The position numbers were made by a program, and so were the translations under genes. A model generated the notes under the pieces. It saw only the letters and a list, made by a program, of their open reading frames with translations, was not told the DNA's origin and searched no databases. A stretch of DNA of 64,000 bases from Sediminibacterium sp. (GTDB lineage Bacteria; Bacteroidota; Bacteroidia; Chitinophagales; Chitinophagaceae): assembly GCF_019264485.1 (NCBI RefSeq), contig NZ_JAHVAA010000007.1, positions 124,001-188,000 on the forward strand. The letters run 5' to 3'. How positions within the stretch are numbered: position 1 is the stretch's first letter; each line of letters opens with the position of its first letter. This document shows, in pieces, positions 18,094-27,283 of the stretch.

Positions 18094-19680
18094 ATGAAAA
18101 CATATAATAATCATAAATGGTTCCTTACAGCAGCGCTGGCTGGCACCATGTTAATGAACAGCTGTACAAAGCTTGATGAAGAAGTGTATTCAGAATTACT
18201 GGCACAAAATTTTCAGGCAACTGCACAGGATGTACCTGCGTTGATTGCACCCGTATACACTGTATTGCGTGCCAATACCGCCAGTTGGCAGGGACTTTTC
18301 GACCTGCAGGAAGAGGCGGCCGACCAGATTGTAACACCCGCCCGTCCGAACGGATGGGTAGATGGTGGTACTTATCGCCGTATGCATGAACACGTATGGA
18401 CACCCACGCAGGGTCAGCCTAATGGTTTATATAACCGTTGTTATACTGGTATCAACAATGCCAACAGGGTATTGTTCCAGATCGAATCAGGTGAAATACC
18501 TGTTCCGAGTGGAAAAGATGCCATCATTGCCGAGTTGAAAGCAGCACGTGCTTACTATTATTATCTGTTATTGGATAATCATGGTAATGTACCTGTCGTT
18601 ACAGACTTTAAAGACACCAGCTTACCTGTTCAGAGAACACGTCAGCAGGTGTACGATTTCGTTGTAAAGGAATTTACAGATGCGATTCCCAATCTTTCAC
18701 CTGTTGTTTCTAAAGCAACGTATGGCCGTATGACACGTTGGGCTGCAAAAGCGTTTCTGGCTCGTGTATATCTGAATGCACAAGTATACACAGGTACATC
18801 TAAATGGGCTGAGTGTATACAGCAGTGTAATGATATTATTGCAGCTAATCAGTATTCACTGTCAAATACGTACAAAGAGAATTTCTCATCTACCAATGAA
18901 AATTCAAAAGAAACCATTTTTGCGGTTCCTTATGATGAAATTTTTGCAACAGAGAGTAACCTACACATGAAAACACTGGATCCACTGATGCAGTTGGTAT
19001 ATCCGATGCAGGTGCAGCCATGGGGTGGTAACTGCGCAGTGCCTCAGTTTATCGATACCTATGATCCGGATGACAGACGTTTGAGAGATACATGGATCAT
19101 GGGTCCTCAATACAATGCCACTACAGGTGCACTGGTTATTAACTATGTTAAAACGGTAACCAGTATTGCTTCAAGTACATCAAACCAGGGTTTCCGAATT
19201 GGTAAATATGAAATCAAAGCAGGTATGCGTGGTGGTTCAAGCGTTGACTTTCCATTGATGCGTTATGCTGATGTACTGATGATGAAGGCAGAGTCATTAT
19301 TACGCACCGGAGATGCTGCTCAGGCTGCTACAATTGTTACACAGGTACGTGCGAGAAATTTTGCGGCCAATCCTGCAAAAGCAACTGTAACCGCAGCACA
19401 ATTACAACAGGGAAGCAGCTACTCATATGGTGAGTGGGCCAATGGTGCACAAACTACTGTAGAAGGTGGTGGCGATATTCCTTTCGGAAGAATGCTGGAT
19501 GAATTAGGCTGGGAGTTCGCTGCTGAAGCAAAACGCAGACAAGACCTTATCCGTTTCGGGGTGTTTCACAGAAAGAGCTGGTTCTCTCATAAACCATCAG
19601 CTACTTTCAGGAATATTTTCCCGATACCGGCTAACTCTTTGCTGACGAATCCTAACCTTAAGCAAAACCCGGGCTATTAA
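18094..19680 (+). CDS. SusD/RagB-family nutrient-binding outer-membrane lipoprotein
   Basis: The protein has 528 residues. The N-terminus (MKTYNNHKWFLTAALAGTMLMNSC) ends in a lipobox-like MNSC, with the acylated cysteine at about residue 26. The SusD features follow: helical TPR-like repeats around AELKAARAYYYYLLLDNHGNVPVVTDF and the C-terminal block FGRMLDELGWEFAAEAKRRQDLIRFG, ending NIFPIPANSLLTNPNLKQNPGY. SusD proteins bind the substrate at the cell surface and close over the SusC barrel. It is 109 bp downstream of susC on the same strand. The ligand cannot be read from sequence. A 14-bp-arm hairpin after the stop codon probably reduces read-through into the aminopeptidase gene. Confidence 0.93.
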   Translation: MKTYNNHKWFLTAALAGTMLMNSCTKLDEEVYSELLAQNFQATAQDVPALIAPVYTVLRANTASWQGLFDLQEEAADQIVTPARPNGWVDGGTYRRMHEHVWTPTQGQPNGLYNRCYTGINNANRVLFQIESGEIPVPSGKDAIIAELKAARAYYYYLLLDNHGNVPVVTDFKDTSLPVQRTRQQVYDFVVKEFTDAIPNLSPVVSKATYGRMTRWAAKAFLARVYLNAQVYTGTSKWAECIQQCNDIIAANQYSLSNTYKENFSSTNENSKETIFAVPYDEIFATESNLHMKTLDPLMQLVYPMQVQPWGGNCAVPQFIDTYDPDDRRLRDTWIMGPQYNATTGALVINYVKTVTSIASSTSNQGFRIGKYEIKAGMRGGSSVDFPLMRYADVLMMKAESLLRTGDAAQAATIVTQVRARNFAANPAKATVTAAQLQQGSSYSYGEWANGAQTTVEGGGDIPFGRMLDELGWEFAAEAKRRQDLIRFGVFHRKSWFSHKPSATFRNIFPIPANSLLTNPNLKQNPGY

Positions 19681-19723
19681 TAAAAGTCTTTCTCATAGGT
19701 TTAGGTTTTAGGTATTAAGCAAT

Positions 19724-19760
19724 AGCAAGGCCTGCAAACAGTTCAATTGCAGGTCTTGCT
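19724..19760 (+). terminator. Hairpin downstream of susD
   Basis: Arms AGCAAGGCCTGCAA and TTGCAGGTCTTGCT (one G-U pair) enclose a 9-base loop. The T-run after it is weak, so it may be a partial terminator or an mRNA-stabilising end that lets some transcription continue into the aminopeptidase. Confidence 0.6.
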
Positions 19761-19803
19761 GTTCAAATACCCTGAGTATCTTCACCAGAGAAAAGCATCA
19801 TAT

Positions 19804-21474
19804 ATGAAACATCAACTCCTTCTTACACTTGTTTTTTCTGTTTGTACAGCAGGAATACTGCAGGCGCAAAACCAGCGGGCATTTACAAAAACCGATTCAC
19901 TGCGTGGTACCATCACTCCTGAAAGAGCCTGGTGGAACCTGACAAGGTACGATCTGGAAGTACAGCCAGATTATCTCACCAAAACATTGAAAGGAGTTAA
20001 TACCATCAGTTATACGGTGGTAGAAAATAATGGCTCAACTAAAATGCAGATCGATCTGAAAGATCCATTGAAGATTGATGAGGTAAAAGATGCAGCCGGA
20101 AAAAAATACAGTTTTAAAAAAGAAGGATCGGTATGGCTGATTGATATTGCTGATCAGAAAAAAGGAACAAGCGGAAAATTATCCATACACTACAGCGGAA
20201 CCCCTCATGAAGCCATCCGTGCTCCCTGGGATGGTGGCTGGACTTTCACCAAAGATTCATTAGGCAGGCCCTGGATGACGGTAACCTGTCAGGGTGGAGC
20301 AGGCGCTTCTATATGGTATCCCTGTAAAGATCACCAGAGTGATGAACCTGATAAGGGAGCATCACTCACCATGCGTGTACCAGATACTTTGATGGCCATA
20401 GGTAATGGCAGGTTGAAAAAAACAACCAAACACGGAGATGGTACTACCAGCTATCGTTGGGAAGTCATCAATCCGATCAACAACTACAATATCATTCCGT
20501 ATATCGGAAAATATATCAACTTTAAAGAAGTGTACCAGGGTGAGAAAGGTAAACTCGATCTCAACTATTGGGTACTTGATTATAACGAACAGAAAGCAAA
20601 AAACTACCTGCCCAAAGAAGTACACAATACCATGAAAAGTTTTGAGTACTGGTTTGGCCCTTATCCGTTTTATGAAGATGGTTACCAGTTAATTGATGTA
20701 CCACATACCGGTATGGAACACCAGAGCGCCGTTGCTTATGGCAACTGGTACCAGCCGGGTTACAGAAAAAGAGATGGATCGGGAACAGGATGGGGACTGA
20801 AATGGGACTTTATAGTAATTCATGAAAGCGGCCATGAGTGGTTCGGTAATAATATTACTTCAAAAGACCTGGCCGATATGTGGGTGCATGAAGGTTTTAC
20901 CAACTACAGCGAAACCTTATTTGTAGATTATATTTTCGGCGAACAGGCAGGTAACGAATACAATGCAGGTATCAGAAGAGGTATCAGGAACGATAAACCG
21001 ATTATTCCAACAACTTATGGTGTAAATGCACAAGGCAGCGGAGATATGTATCCGAAAGGAGGCAACCTCTTACATGCTATTAAACACAGCATGAACGATA
21101 GTGAAAAATTCAGACAGATTCTTCGTGGACTAAATAAAGATTTTTATCACCAGACGGTAACATCTGCACAGGTAGAAAACTATATCTCAGAAAAAGCTGG
21201 ATTCGATTACAGCAAAGTATTTGATCAGTACTTAAGGAATACCGCAATACCAAAATTTGAATTCGAGGTAAAGGGTAATACGGTTCGTTATCGTTATACC
21301 AACTGTATCCCTGGATTTAACCTGCCGGTAGTTCTTACAAACAATACGACTGTATTAAAGTTATTGCCAACAGATGAATGGGCAACAACTGAATTGAAAG
21401 CAAATGAGTTGTTGATGCTGACTGTGGAGGCAGTAAAGAGTATGTATTATATAGACCCTGTACAAATAAAATAA
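19804..21474 (+). CDS. Secreted M1-family metallo-aminopeptidase
   Basis: The protein has 556 residues from the ATG at 19804. This start is preferred because a signal peptide (MKHQLLLTLVFSVCTAGILQAQ) follows it and an upstream TTG at 19747 lies in a hairpin. The zinc site is complete: His340, Glu341 and His344 in HESGHEWFGN, and Glu363 eighteen residues on in WVHEGF. The exopeptidase block reads GMEHQSAVAYGN in place of GAMEN, as in a Bacteroidota subgroup of M1. The long C-terminal helical domain of larger M1 enzymes is missing. It would trim amino acids from peptide N-termini in the periplasm or outside the cell. It lies 23 bp before the GH127 gene in the SusC/SusD locus, linking peptide and glycan breakdown. 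Confidence 0.9.
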   Translation: MKHQLLLTLVFSVCTAGILQAQNQRAFTKTDSLRGTITPERAWWNLTRYDLEVQPDYLTKTLKGVNTISYTVVENNGSTKMQIDLKDPLKIDEVKDAAGKKYSFKKEGSVWLIDIADQKKGTSGKLSIHYSGTPHEAIRAPWDGGWTFTKDSLGRPWMTVTCQGGAGASIWYPCKDHQSDEPDKGASLTMRVPDTLMAIGNGRLKKTTKHGDGTTSYRWEVINPINNYNIIPYIGKYINFKEVYQGEKGKLDLNYWVLDYNEQKAKNYLPKEVHNTMKSFEYWFGPYPFYEDGYQLIDVPHTGMEHQSAVAYGNWYQPGYRKRDGSGTGWGLKWDFIVIHESGHEWFGNNITSKDLADMWVHEGFTNYSETLFVDYIFGEQAGNEYNAGIRRGIRNDKPIIPTTYGVNAQGSGDMYPKGGNLLHAIKHSMNDSEKFRQILRGLNKDFYHQTVTSAQVENYISEKAGFDYSKVFDQYLRNTAIPKFEFEVKGNTVRYRYTNCIPGFNLPVVLTNNTTVLKLLPTDEWATTELKANELLMLTVEAVKSMYYIDPVQIK

Positions 21475-21497
21475 TTCACTAAAAAATTCGGAGAGCA

Positions 21498-24266
21498 ATG
21501 AAAAAGTTTCAGTTCATTTTTACAGGATTACTGCAGGTGATGCTGTTGACGGGTTTTATAACGTCGGCAAAAGCACAGCAGTCGCTTACCGGCAAACCTA
21601 ATCTGGCATTAGTGGCGAAAGTCAGTTCAAGCCGCGGAGGTTTTGGCGTAGAGGGATTGAATGATCAGAAAACGCCTGTTAATACTGGCAACAACCGCCA
21701 GGGCGGCGGTGGTAATAACCGTCCCCCACGCGCCAATATCTGGGTGCAATATGAATGGCAGGAACCTGTTAGTACCAGTGAAATAGGTTTATTCTGGTGG
21801 AATTTTAATAACAATGTTCGGTTGCCAGAGCAATACCGTGTTTCCTACTGGAATGGTACTGCATTTGTTCCGGTAGAAAATGCACAGGGACTTGGTAAAG
21901 AAAATAATCAACTCAATACAACCACATTCAAAGAAATCACCACTACGCGTATGCGCATTGATCTCGATTCTGCAGACCGTGGCGTGACAACTTTGCTGGA
22001 ATGGGCGGTAACCAAAACACCCAATTCACCCAACCCCAAACCGCTTGTGTCTGCGGGTATTGACAGAGATGTAATCATCAACGGTAAAACTTATCTGGAT
22101 GCTTCTGTAAAATCTGTTTCACCTGTATCTAAAATTGAATGGAAGAAAGTATCAGGTCCGGGTACCGTACAGTTTAGTGATGCCGGTTCACTAAAATCAA
22201 CCGCAAATTTTACTGCCATTGGCGATTATGAATTAGCGATGACTGCTACTGAAGGTAACCTGTCTCAAACATCAAGCATCAAAGTAAAAGTACATAACCC
22301 GCCACCTGCACAAAGGCTGGATGTGGTGTATACCAAAAAATATAAAATAGACAATAAACTCTGGAACGATCGTGCAAAAGCCATGATCGTTAACTGGATA
22401 CCTTATTGTATTGCACAGAATGAAAGAACCGATTTAACCATTGGCCAGGGTGGTCTTGATAATTTTATTGAAGCTGCGAAGGCATTACGCGGTGAACCAC
22501 ATGCACGTCATAAAGGGTATGTATTCTCCAATGCATGGGTACACCAGACTGTTGAATCAATCTGTATTGCATTGATGGTAGATCCTCAGGGCGATAAAGA
22601 AATTATTGCAGCTCAGGCAAAAATGAAAGATGCACTGGAAAGATGGATCCCCATTATTCTTGCGGCACAGGAATCTGACGGGTACCTGCATACAGCTTAT
22701 ACATTACGCGACACCACCCGCTGGAAAGACCGCTGGGCCCCACGTAACCGTGGCGATCATGAAGGATATGTTGCAGGTTATTTTATTGAATCTGCCATCA
22801 ACCATTACACCTTAACCAATGGTAAAGACAGACGTTTATATGATGCAGCCAAAAAACTGGCAGACTGCTGGGTAAAAAATATCGGAACAGGTGCGGGTCA
22901 GAAAGAATGGTACGATGGTCACCAGGAAATGGAACAGGCGCTCGTACGTTTTGGCCGTTTTGTAAACGATATGGAGAAAAATGGCCGGGGCGACAGCTAT
23001 GTAAAACTGGCTAAATTCCTGCTCGACAGCCGCAAGAATGGTAGCGAGTACGACCAGAGCCATGTACCGGTTCAACAGCAATATGAAGCAGTAGGTCATG
23101 CGGTAAGAGCAACATACAATTATTCAGCAATGGCCGATGTGGCTGCAGAAACAGGTGATGTAGATTATCAGAGTGCGGTTATGTCGTTATGGAATAACCT
23201 GATCAATAAAAAATATTACTTAACCGGTGGTATCGGCAGTGGTGAAACATCAGAAGGTTTTGGCCCTAACTATTCTCTGCGTAACAATGCCTATTGCGAA
23301 TCATGTTCCAGTGCGGGTTTAATTTTCTTTCAGTATAAAATGAACCTGGCTTATCACGATGCCAAGTATGCTGACTTGTATGAAGAAACCATGTACAATG
23401 CATTACTGGGTTCACTGGATCTGGATGGAAAGAATTTCTATTATACGAATCGTTTATCAGAAGCACAACCGAGAGATCCATGGCATGTTTGTCCATGCTG
23501 CGTAGGTAATATTCCACGTACCTTATTAATGGTGCCTACATGGACCTATGTAACTGACCCCAAAGCTATTTATGTAAATATGTATATAGGTAGTACCATA
23601 AACGTAGAGCGTGTGGCAGGAACAGATATTGAAATGGTACAGAAAACCAATTACCCATGGGAAGGCGCTGTGGCCATTACGGTGAATCCTAAAGTAAGCT
23701 CAGCGTTTACGGTTTATGTGCGTGTACCCAACAGAACTACCAGTGAACTGTACACACCTGATAAAGAAGTGAAAGGGTTGAAATACCTGAAAGTAAATGG
23801 CAAGAATGTGCCTGTTGAAATAAACAAAGGTTATGTAGCTATTAAACGTACCTGGAAAAAAGGCGATAAGATTGAGCTGGAAATGCCAATGGAAGTACAG
23901 AAGTTTCATGCCGATACAAGAATTGAAGCCAACCGTGGCCGTGTAGCATTGCGTTTCGGGCCATTGATTTATAATGTGGAATCAGCAGACGGACAAGACA
24001 TTAATAAAGCGATTGATACCCAAAAACCACTGGCGATGGAGTGGAGAGATAATTTCCTCCGTGGCATGCTGGTGATTAAGGGTCAGTGGGAAGATGGGAC
24101 GCCATTGCTGGCTATACCCAACTATGCGAGAACCAATCGACTGGATGGGAAAATGCCTGCTGCAACAACTACTACATTGCCTACAGAAGCAAATGAACCT
24201 CCGCAAAGAATTCAGAACAGACCGGTAGCGTCTGCCATCTGGATAAAGGAGAAACCTAATAAATAA
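21498..24266 (+). CDS. Secreted GH127 beta-L-arabinofuranosidase with N-terminal discoidin-like and PKD/Ig-like domains
   Basis: The protein has 922 residues with a signal peptide to about residue 27. Residues of about 35-170 look like an F5/8-type (discoidin) carbohydrate-binding fold, and about 175-260 a PKD/Ig-like domain. The rest is the (alpha/alpha)6 barrel of GH127 (formerly DUF1680). The thiolate-rich active site is visible: Cys600, Glu601 and Cys603 in YCESCSS, and the vicinal Cys667/Cys668 in CPCCVGNIPR. In characterised members the metal-bound cysteines include the catalytic nucleophile. The founding enzyme releases beta-L-arabinofuranose from hydroxyproline-linked arabino-oligosaccharides, which matches the hydroxyproline genes nearby. 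The VGN after the double Cys and the extra domains set it apart from the plain CCPPN type, so other GH127 activities remain possible. Confidence 0.87.
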   Translation: MKKFQFIFTGLLQVMLLTGFITSAKAQQSLTGKPNLALVAKVSSSRGGFGVEGLNDQKTPVNTGNNRQGGGGNNRPPRANIWVQYEWQEPVSTSEIGLFWWNFNNNVRLPEQYRVSYWNGTAFVPVENAQGLGKENNQLNTTTFKEITTTRMRIDLDSADRGVTTLLEWAVTKTPNSPNPKPLVSAGIDRDVIINGKTYLDASVKSVSPVSKIEWKKVSGPGTVQFSDAGSLKSTANFTAIGDYELAMTATEGNLSQTSSIKVKVHNPPPAQRLDVVYTKKYKIDNKLWNDRAKAMIVNWIPYCIAQNERTDLTIGQGGLDNFIEAAKALRGEPHARHKGYVFSNAWVHQTVESICIALMVDPQGDKEIIAAQAKMKDALERWIPIILAAQESDGYLHTAYTLRDTTRWKDRWAPRNRGDHEGYVAGYFIESAINHYTLTNGKDRRLYDAAKKLADCWVKNIGTGAGQKEWYDGHQEMEQALVRFGRFVNDMEKNGRGDSYVKLAKFLLDSRKNGSEYDQSHVPVQQQYEAVGHAVRATYNYSAMADVAAETGDVDYQSAVMSLWNNLINKKYYLTGGIGSGETSEGFGPNYSLRNNAYCESCSSAGLIFFQYKMNLAYHDAKYADLYEETMYNALLGSLDLDGKNFYYTNRLSEAQPRDPWHVCPCCVGNIPRTLLMVPTWTYVTDPKAIYVNMYIGSTINVERVAGTDIEMVQKTNYPWEGAVAITVNPKVSSAFTVYVRVPNRTTSELYTPDKEVKGLKYLKVNGKNVPVEINKGYVAIKRTWKKGDKIELEMPMEVQKFHADTRIEANRGRVALRFGPLIYNVESADGQDINKAIDTQKPLAMEWRDNFLRGMLVIKGQWEDGTPLLAIPNYARTNRLDGKMPAATTTTLPTEANEPPQRIQNRPVASAIWIKEKPNK

Positions 24267-24300
24267 GTTTTTAGCGTTTTGTTTTGGCGTTTATCGTTTA

Positions 24301-24326
24301 AGCCTGTATTCGTAAGAATGCAGGCT
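24301..24326 (+). terminator. Intrinsic terminator after the GH127 gene
   Basis: AGCCTGTATTC and GAATGCAGGCT pair (one G-U) around a GTAA loop, followed by TATTTTG. It marks the end of the glycan/peptide locus. Confidence 0.7.
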
Positions 24327-24702
24327 TATTTTGTGATTTATAACTTTAATATGAATGAGACCAAAGAGAGACAAACGTATCTAAAAGAGGAGTACTATAT
24401 TTTGTAAAGTAATGATAGATTAGTTCAACAGACGATCAGTACGAAATTGCAAAACTGATTGAGACATAACGATAGTAGAACTACGTTCGGTTACCTGCAT
24501 ACAATTAATAGAGGATATATGTTAGGTGTAGATATGCGAACTTTTTTTGAGTGACGCAATAATTTATAAGGCATTATTATTCATTTGTTTAAGAAAATAC
24601 ACGCAACTTGATATTATAAAAAAGGTTTGTATATTTATGAGTTAGGCGTCACCCTAATTAAATAAATATGAATGACAAAATAGAACTAAAATTCTACAAC
24701 AC
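24327..24702. other. AT-rich gap at the left edge of the accessory island
   Basis: No gene of meaningful length is seen. GTTAGGTGT near 24519 and GTTAGGCGT near 24640 form a short direct repeat that resembles integron attC core sites, but no matching upstream half-site or fold was found. A 24-codon frame starting at 24668 overlaps the next gene out of frame and is probably noise. Base composition is visibly more AT-rich than the flanking catabolic locus. Confidence 0.4.
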
Positions 24703-25044
24703 ATGGACACAAAATATAAAGAGACGATATCACAGCTTTTAAAATTTAGAGATGAAAGAGATTGGCAACAGTTTCATGACTCAAAAAATCTAGCCTTGGC
24801 AATCTCTATTGAAGCTTCCGAATTAAATGAGTTGTTTCTTTGGAAAGAGAAGCCAGAAAGCGAGAGTGTCAGCATAGAAAAAATTAAAGAAGAGTTGGCT
24901 GACATATTATCTTTTGCGTTTTTGTTAGCTGACAAACATCATTTGGATCCATTTGAAATAATTTCAGAAAAAATCAAAAAGAATAACGAAAAATACCCTG
25001 TTGATAAAGCAAAAGGCAAAGCAGACAAGTACACCGATTTATAA
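24703..25044 (+). CDS. MazG-like nucleotide pyrophosphohydrolase
   Basis: The protein has 113 residues and is a small all-alpha NTP pyrophosphohydrolase. It shows the family pattern RDERDWQQFHDSKNLALAIS, then EASELNE and, about 26 residues later, EELADIL, which together give the EExx(12-28)ExxD magnesium site. Such enzymes hydrolyse (d)NTPs to monophosphates; small free-standing ones clear modified nucleotides or lower dNTP pools, and MazG-like domains recur in phage-defence loci. Its TAA is followed directly by the ATG of the helicase fusion with no gap, so the two are surely co-translated. The DNA is AT-rich relative to the rest of the window, suggesting acquisition by transfer. Confidence 0.85.
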   Translation: MDTKYKETISQLLKFRDERDWQQFHDSKNLALAISIEASELNELFLWKEKPESESVSIEKIKEELADILSFAFLLADKHHLDPFEIISEKIKKNNEKYPVDKAKGKADKYTDL

Positions 25045-27231
25045 ATGCACAAAAAATTCGACATATATAATTACGACTTCGATTCAAATATTGAAAGTGA
25101 ATTGATTGAAAACCACAGAGACTACTTGTCTTGGCCTGTTGTGTATTTTCTTAATAATCAGAAGTCTAAAGAAGCATATGTTGGTGAGACTACTGATGTA
25201 GTTAATAGGCTTAAAACACATTCCAAGAACGATCAGAAGCAAAAAAACACAAACGTGCATCTTGTTTTAAGTGAATTCTTTAACAAGTCTGCAGCATTAG
25301 ATCTTGAATCCTATTTAATCAGATACATTGCTGCAGATGGGATATATACATTGCAAAATGGGAATTTGGGAATAACCAATCATCGCTATTATCAGCAGAA
25401 AGAAGTTTATTGGAATATCTTTAAGGATATCTGGAGCGAACTAAGAGGTCTTGGAATCGCAAGACATTCATTGGAACATATTGATAATTCAGATCTATTT
25501 AAATATTCTCCTTACAAGTCATTATCAACAGAACAAATTTCAGGTTTAAAAATGATCTTAACTTGTCTTTTAGATGATAAAGCTAAAACCAATTTAATTC
25601 AAGGAGGTGCAGGAACCGGGAAATCCATTCTTGCTATTTTTATTTTTAAACTTTTAAAGACGAATCTTGATGACTTTAACTTTTCGGATTTTGACGAGGA
25701 AGATCAAGAGCTTTTCAAGTTGGTCGATCAAGTAAAGTTGAAATACGCTAGTATGACTATGGCTCTTGTGATTCCTATGTCATCTTTCCGTAAGACCATT
25801 TCGAAGGTTTTTAAAAACATCAAAGGCCTATCTTCTGACATGGTAATAGGTCCTTCAGACTTAGCTAAAAAGAAATATGATTTAATTGTTGTTGATGAAG
25901 GACATAGATTGAGGCGGCGGGTTAATCTCGGACCATATTTTAAACCGTTTGATATTACTTCTGCAAAATTTGGGTTTGATAAAAATACTTGCTCAGAATT
26001 AGATTGGGTTTTACATCAGTCGAATAAATGTCTCATTTTTTACGATCGGTTTCAATCCATAAAACCTTCGGATGTACAAAGAGAAAGATTTGTTGAGCTT
26101 GAAAATGATAAAACAACAAGAATAGAGACTTTAAAAACCCAATTTCGGTCAAGGGGTGGGATTAATTATGTGAATTTCATACACAACTTATTCGATGCGA
26201 ACCTTAAGAAATTAATGCCCTTTAAATCTTTAGATTTTGACTTAAGGTTGTTTGACAACCCCGATGATCTTGTAAGGGAAATTAATATAAGAGAGAAGGC
26301 AGAGGGACTTTCAAGATTAGTTGCTGGTTACGCTTGGGAATGGGTATCAAAAAAAGATAAAAATAAGTTTGACATAAAAATTGGTAATGTCCAACTAAAA
26401 TGGAATAGTGTGGCAGTTGATTGGGTGAACTCACCAAATTCAATAAATGAAGTTGGGTGCATTCACACTACGCAAGGGTATGACTTAAATTATGTGGGTG
26501 TAATTATAGGGCCAGAAATTGATTATGATTTTGAAAATCAGGAATTGGTTGTTTATAAAGATCGGTATAAGGATAAGGCCGGCAAAAACACGATAACTGA
26601 TGAACTTATTCTGAAGGAGTATATCATTAATATCTATAAAACAATTTTACTTCGAGGAATAAAGGGAACTTATATTTTCGCAGTTAATAAAAATTTAAAT
26701 GCGTATTTGTCTAAATTTATAAAAACGCAGGCCAATAATGATAAAAGCCAATTGATTCAATTGCTAGATGTCCCTAACGATCGTACAATTCCTTATTACG
26801 ATCTTAAAATTGCAGCGGGTACTTTCTCCTCACAACAACAGGTTGAGAACATAAGGTATATTGAACTTGAAACTGAAAATTATATAAAGAAAGATTATTT
26901 CGCTTGCAGAGTTATTGGCGAATCCATGAATAAAATAATTCCCAATGACTCAATTTGTTTATTTGAAAAGTATTCTGGTGGAACAAGAAATGGTAAAATC
27001 GTATTAGTTGAAATGACTGATTTTACCGACTCTGATACAGGATCAAATTATACAGTTAAAGAATATGCAAGCAAGAAAGTTGAATCAGAAGAAGGTTGGA
27101 AGCACGAGGAAATTGTACTGATACCAAAATCTGACAAAGATTATTCGGTCATCACTCTTCGAGATGAAGAAACGATCAATTTAAAAGTTGTAGGCGTATT
27201 TATTAAAGTTTTAGGTAAATGCCAATCTTAA
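25045..27231 (+). CDS. GIY-YIG nuclease - DUF2075-type helicase - LexA-like S24 peptidase fusion
   Basis: The protein has 728 residues. Residues of about 30-115 read as a GIY-YIG fold (VVYFL...AYVGETTDVVNRLKTH, then ESYLIRY and LQNGNLG). A superfamily 1-type ATPase (DUF2075) follows, with Walker A Lys193 in GGAGTGKS, Walker B Asp284-Glu285 in VVDEGHR, an arginine-bearing QFRSRGG, and a late EVGCIHTTQGYDLNYVG motif. The last ~140 residues form an S24/LexA fold: Ser627 in GESM, Lys672 in YTVKEY and an Ala591-Gly592 bond in KIAAG, 35 residues before the serine. That spacing equals UmuD and nearly equals LexA, so self-cleavage separating nuclease-helicase from the C-terminus is predicted. A defence or repair role triggered by DNA damage is inference. 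Confidence 0.82.
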   Translation: MHKKFDIYNYDFDSNIESELIENHRDYLSWPVVYFLNNQKSKEAYVGETTDVVNRLKTHSKNDQKQKNTNVHLVLSEFFNKSAALDLESYLIRYIAADGIYTLQNGNLGITNHRYYQQKEVYWNIFKDIWSELRGLGIARHSLEHIDNSDLFKYSPYKSLSTEQISGLKMILTCLLDDKAKTNLIQGGAGTGKSILAIFIFKLLKTNLDDFNFSDFDEEDQELFKLVDQVKLKYASMTMALVIPMSSFRKTISKVFKNIKGLSSDMVIGPSDLAKKKYDLIVVDEGHRLRRRVNLGPYFKPFDITSAKFGFDKNTCSELDWVLHQSNKCLIFYDRFQSIKPSDVQRERFVELENDKTTRIETLKTQFRSRGGINYVNFIHNLFDANLKKLMPFKSLDFDLRLFDNPDDLVREINIREKAEGLSRLVAGYAWEWVSKKDKNKFDIKIGNVQLKWNSVAVDWVNSPNSINEVGCIHTTQGYDLNYVGVIIGPEIDYDFENQELVVYKDRYKDKAGKNTITDELILKEYIINIYKTILLRGIKGTYIFAVNKNLNAYLSKFIKTQANNDKSQLIQLLDVPNDRTIPYYDLKIAAGTFSSQQQVENIRYIELETENYIKKDYFACRVIGESMNKIIPNDSICLFEKYSGGTRNGKIVLVEMTDFTDSDTGSNYTVKEYASKKVESEEGWKHEEIVLIPKSDKDYSVITLRDEETINLKVVGVFIKVLGKCQS

Positions 27232-27255
27232 ATAAAATAAATCATTACGATTAAC

Positions 27256-27283
27256 TTTTGGAAAGTTCCGAAACTTTCCAAAA
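27256..27283. terminator. Perfect 12-bp-arm hairpin after the helicase fusion
   Basis: Arms TTTTGGAAAGTT and AACTTTCCAAAA enclose a CCGA loop, beginning 25 bases after the stop codon. It can act as a terminator in both directions. The high symmetry of GGAAAGTT...AACTTTCC would also suit a dimeric repressor site. Confidence 0.65.

Noticed and set aside
24519..24655. GTTAGGTGT and GTTAGGCGT resemble integron attC core sites.
   Set aside because: No matching upstream half-sites, foldable attC or integrase was found, and nothing similar follows the helicase fusion.
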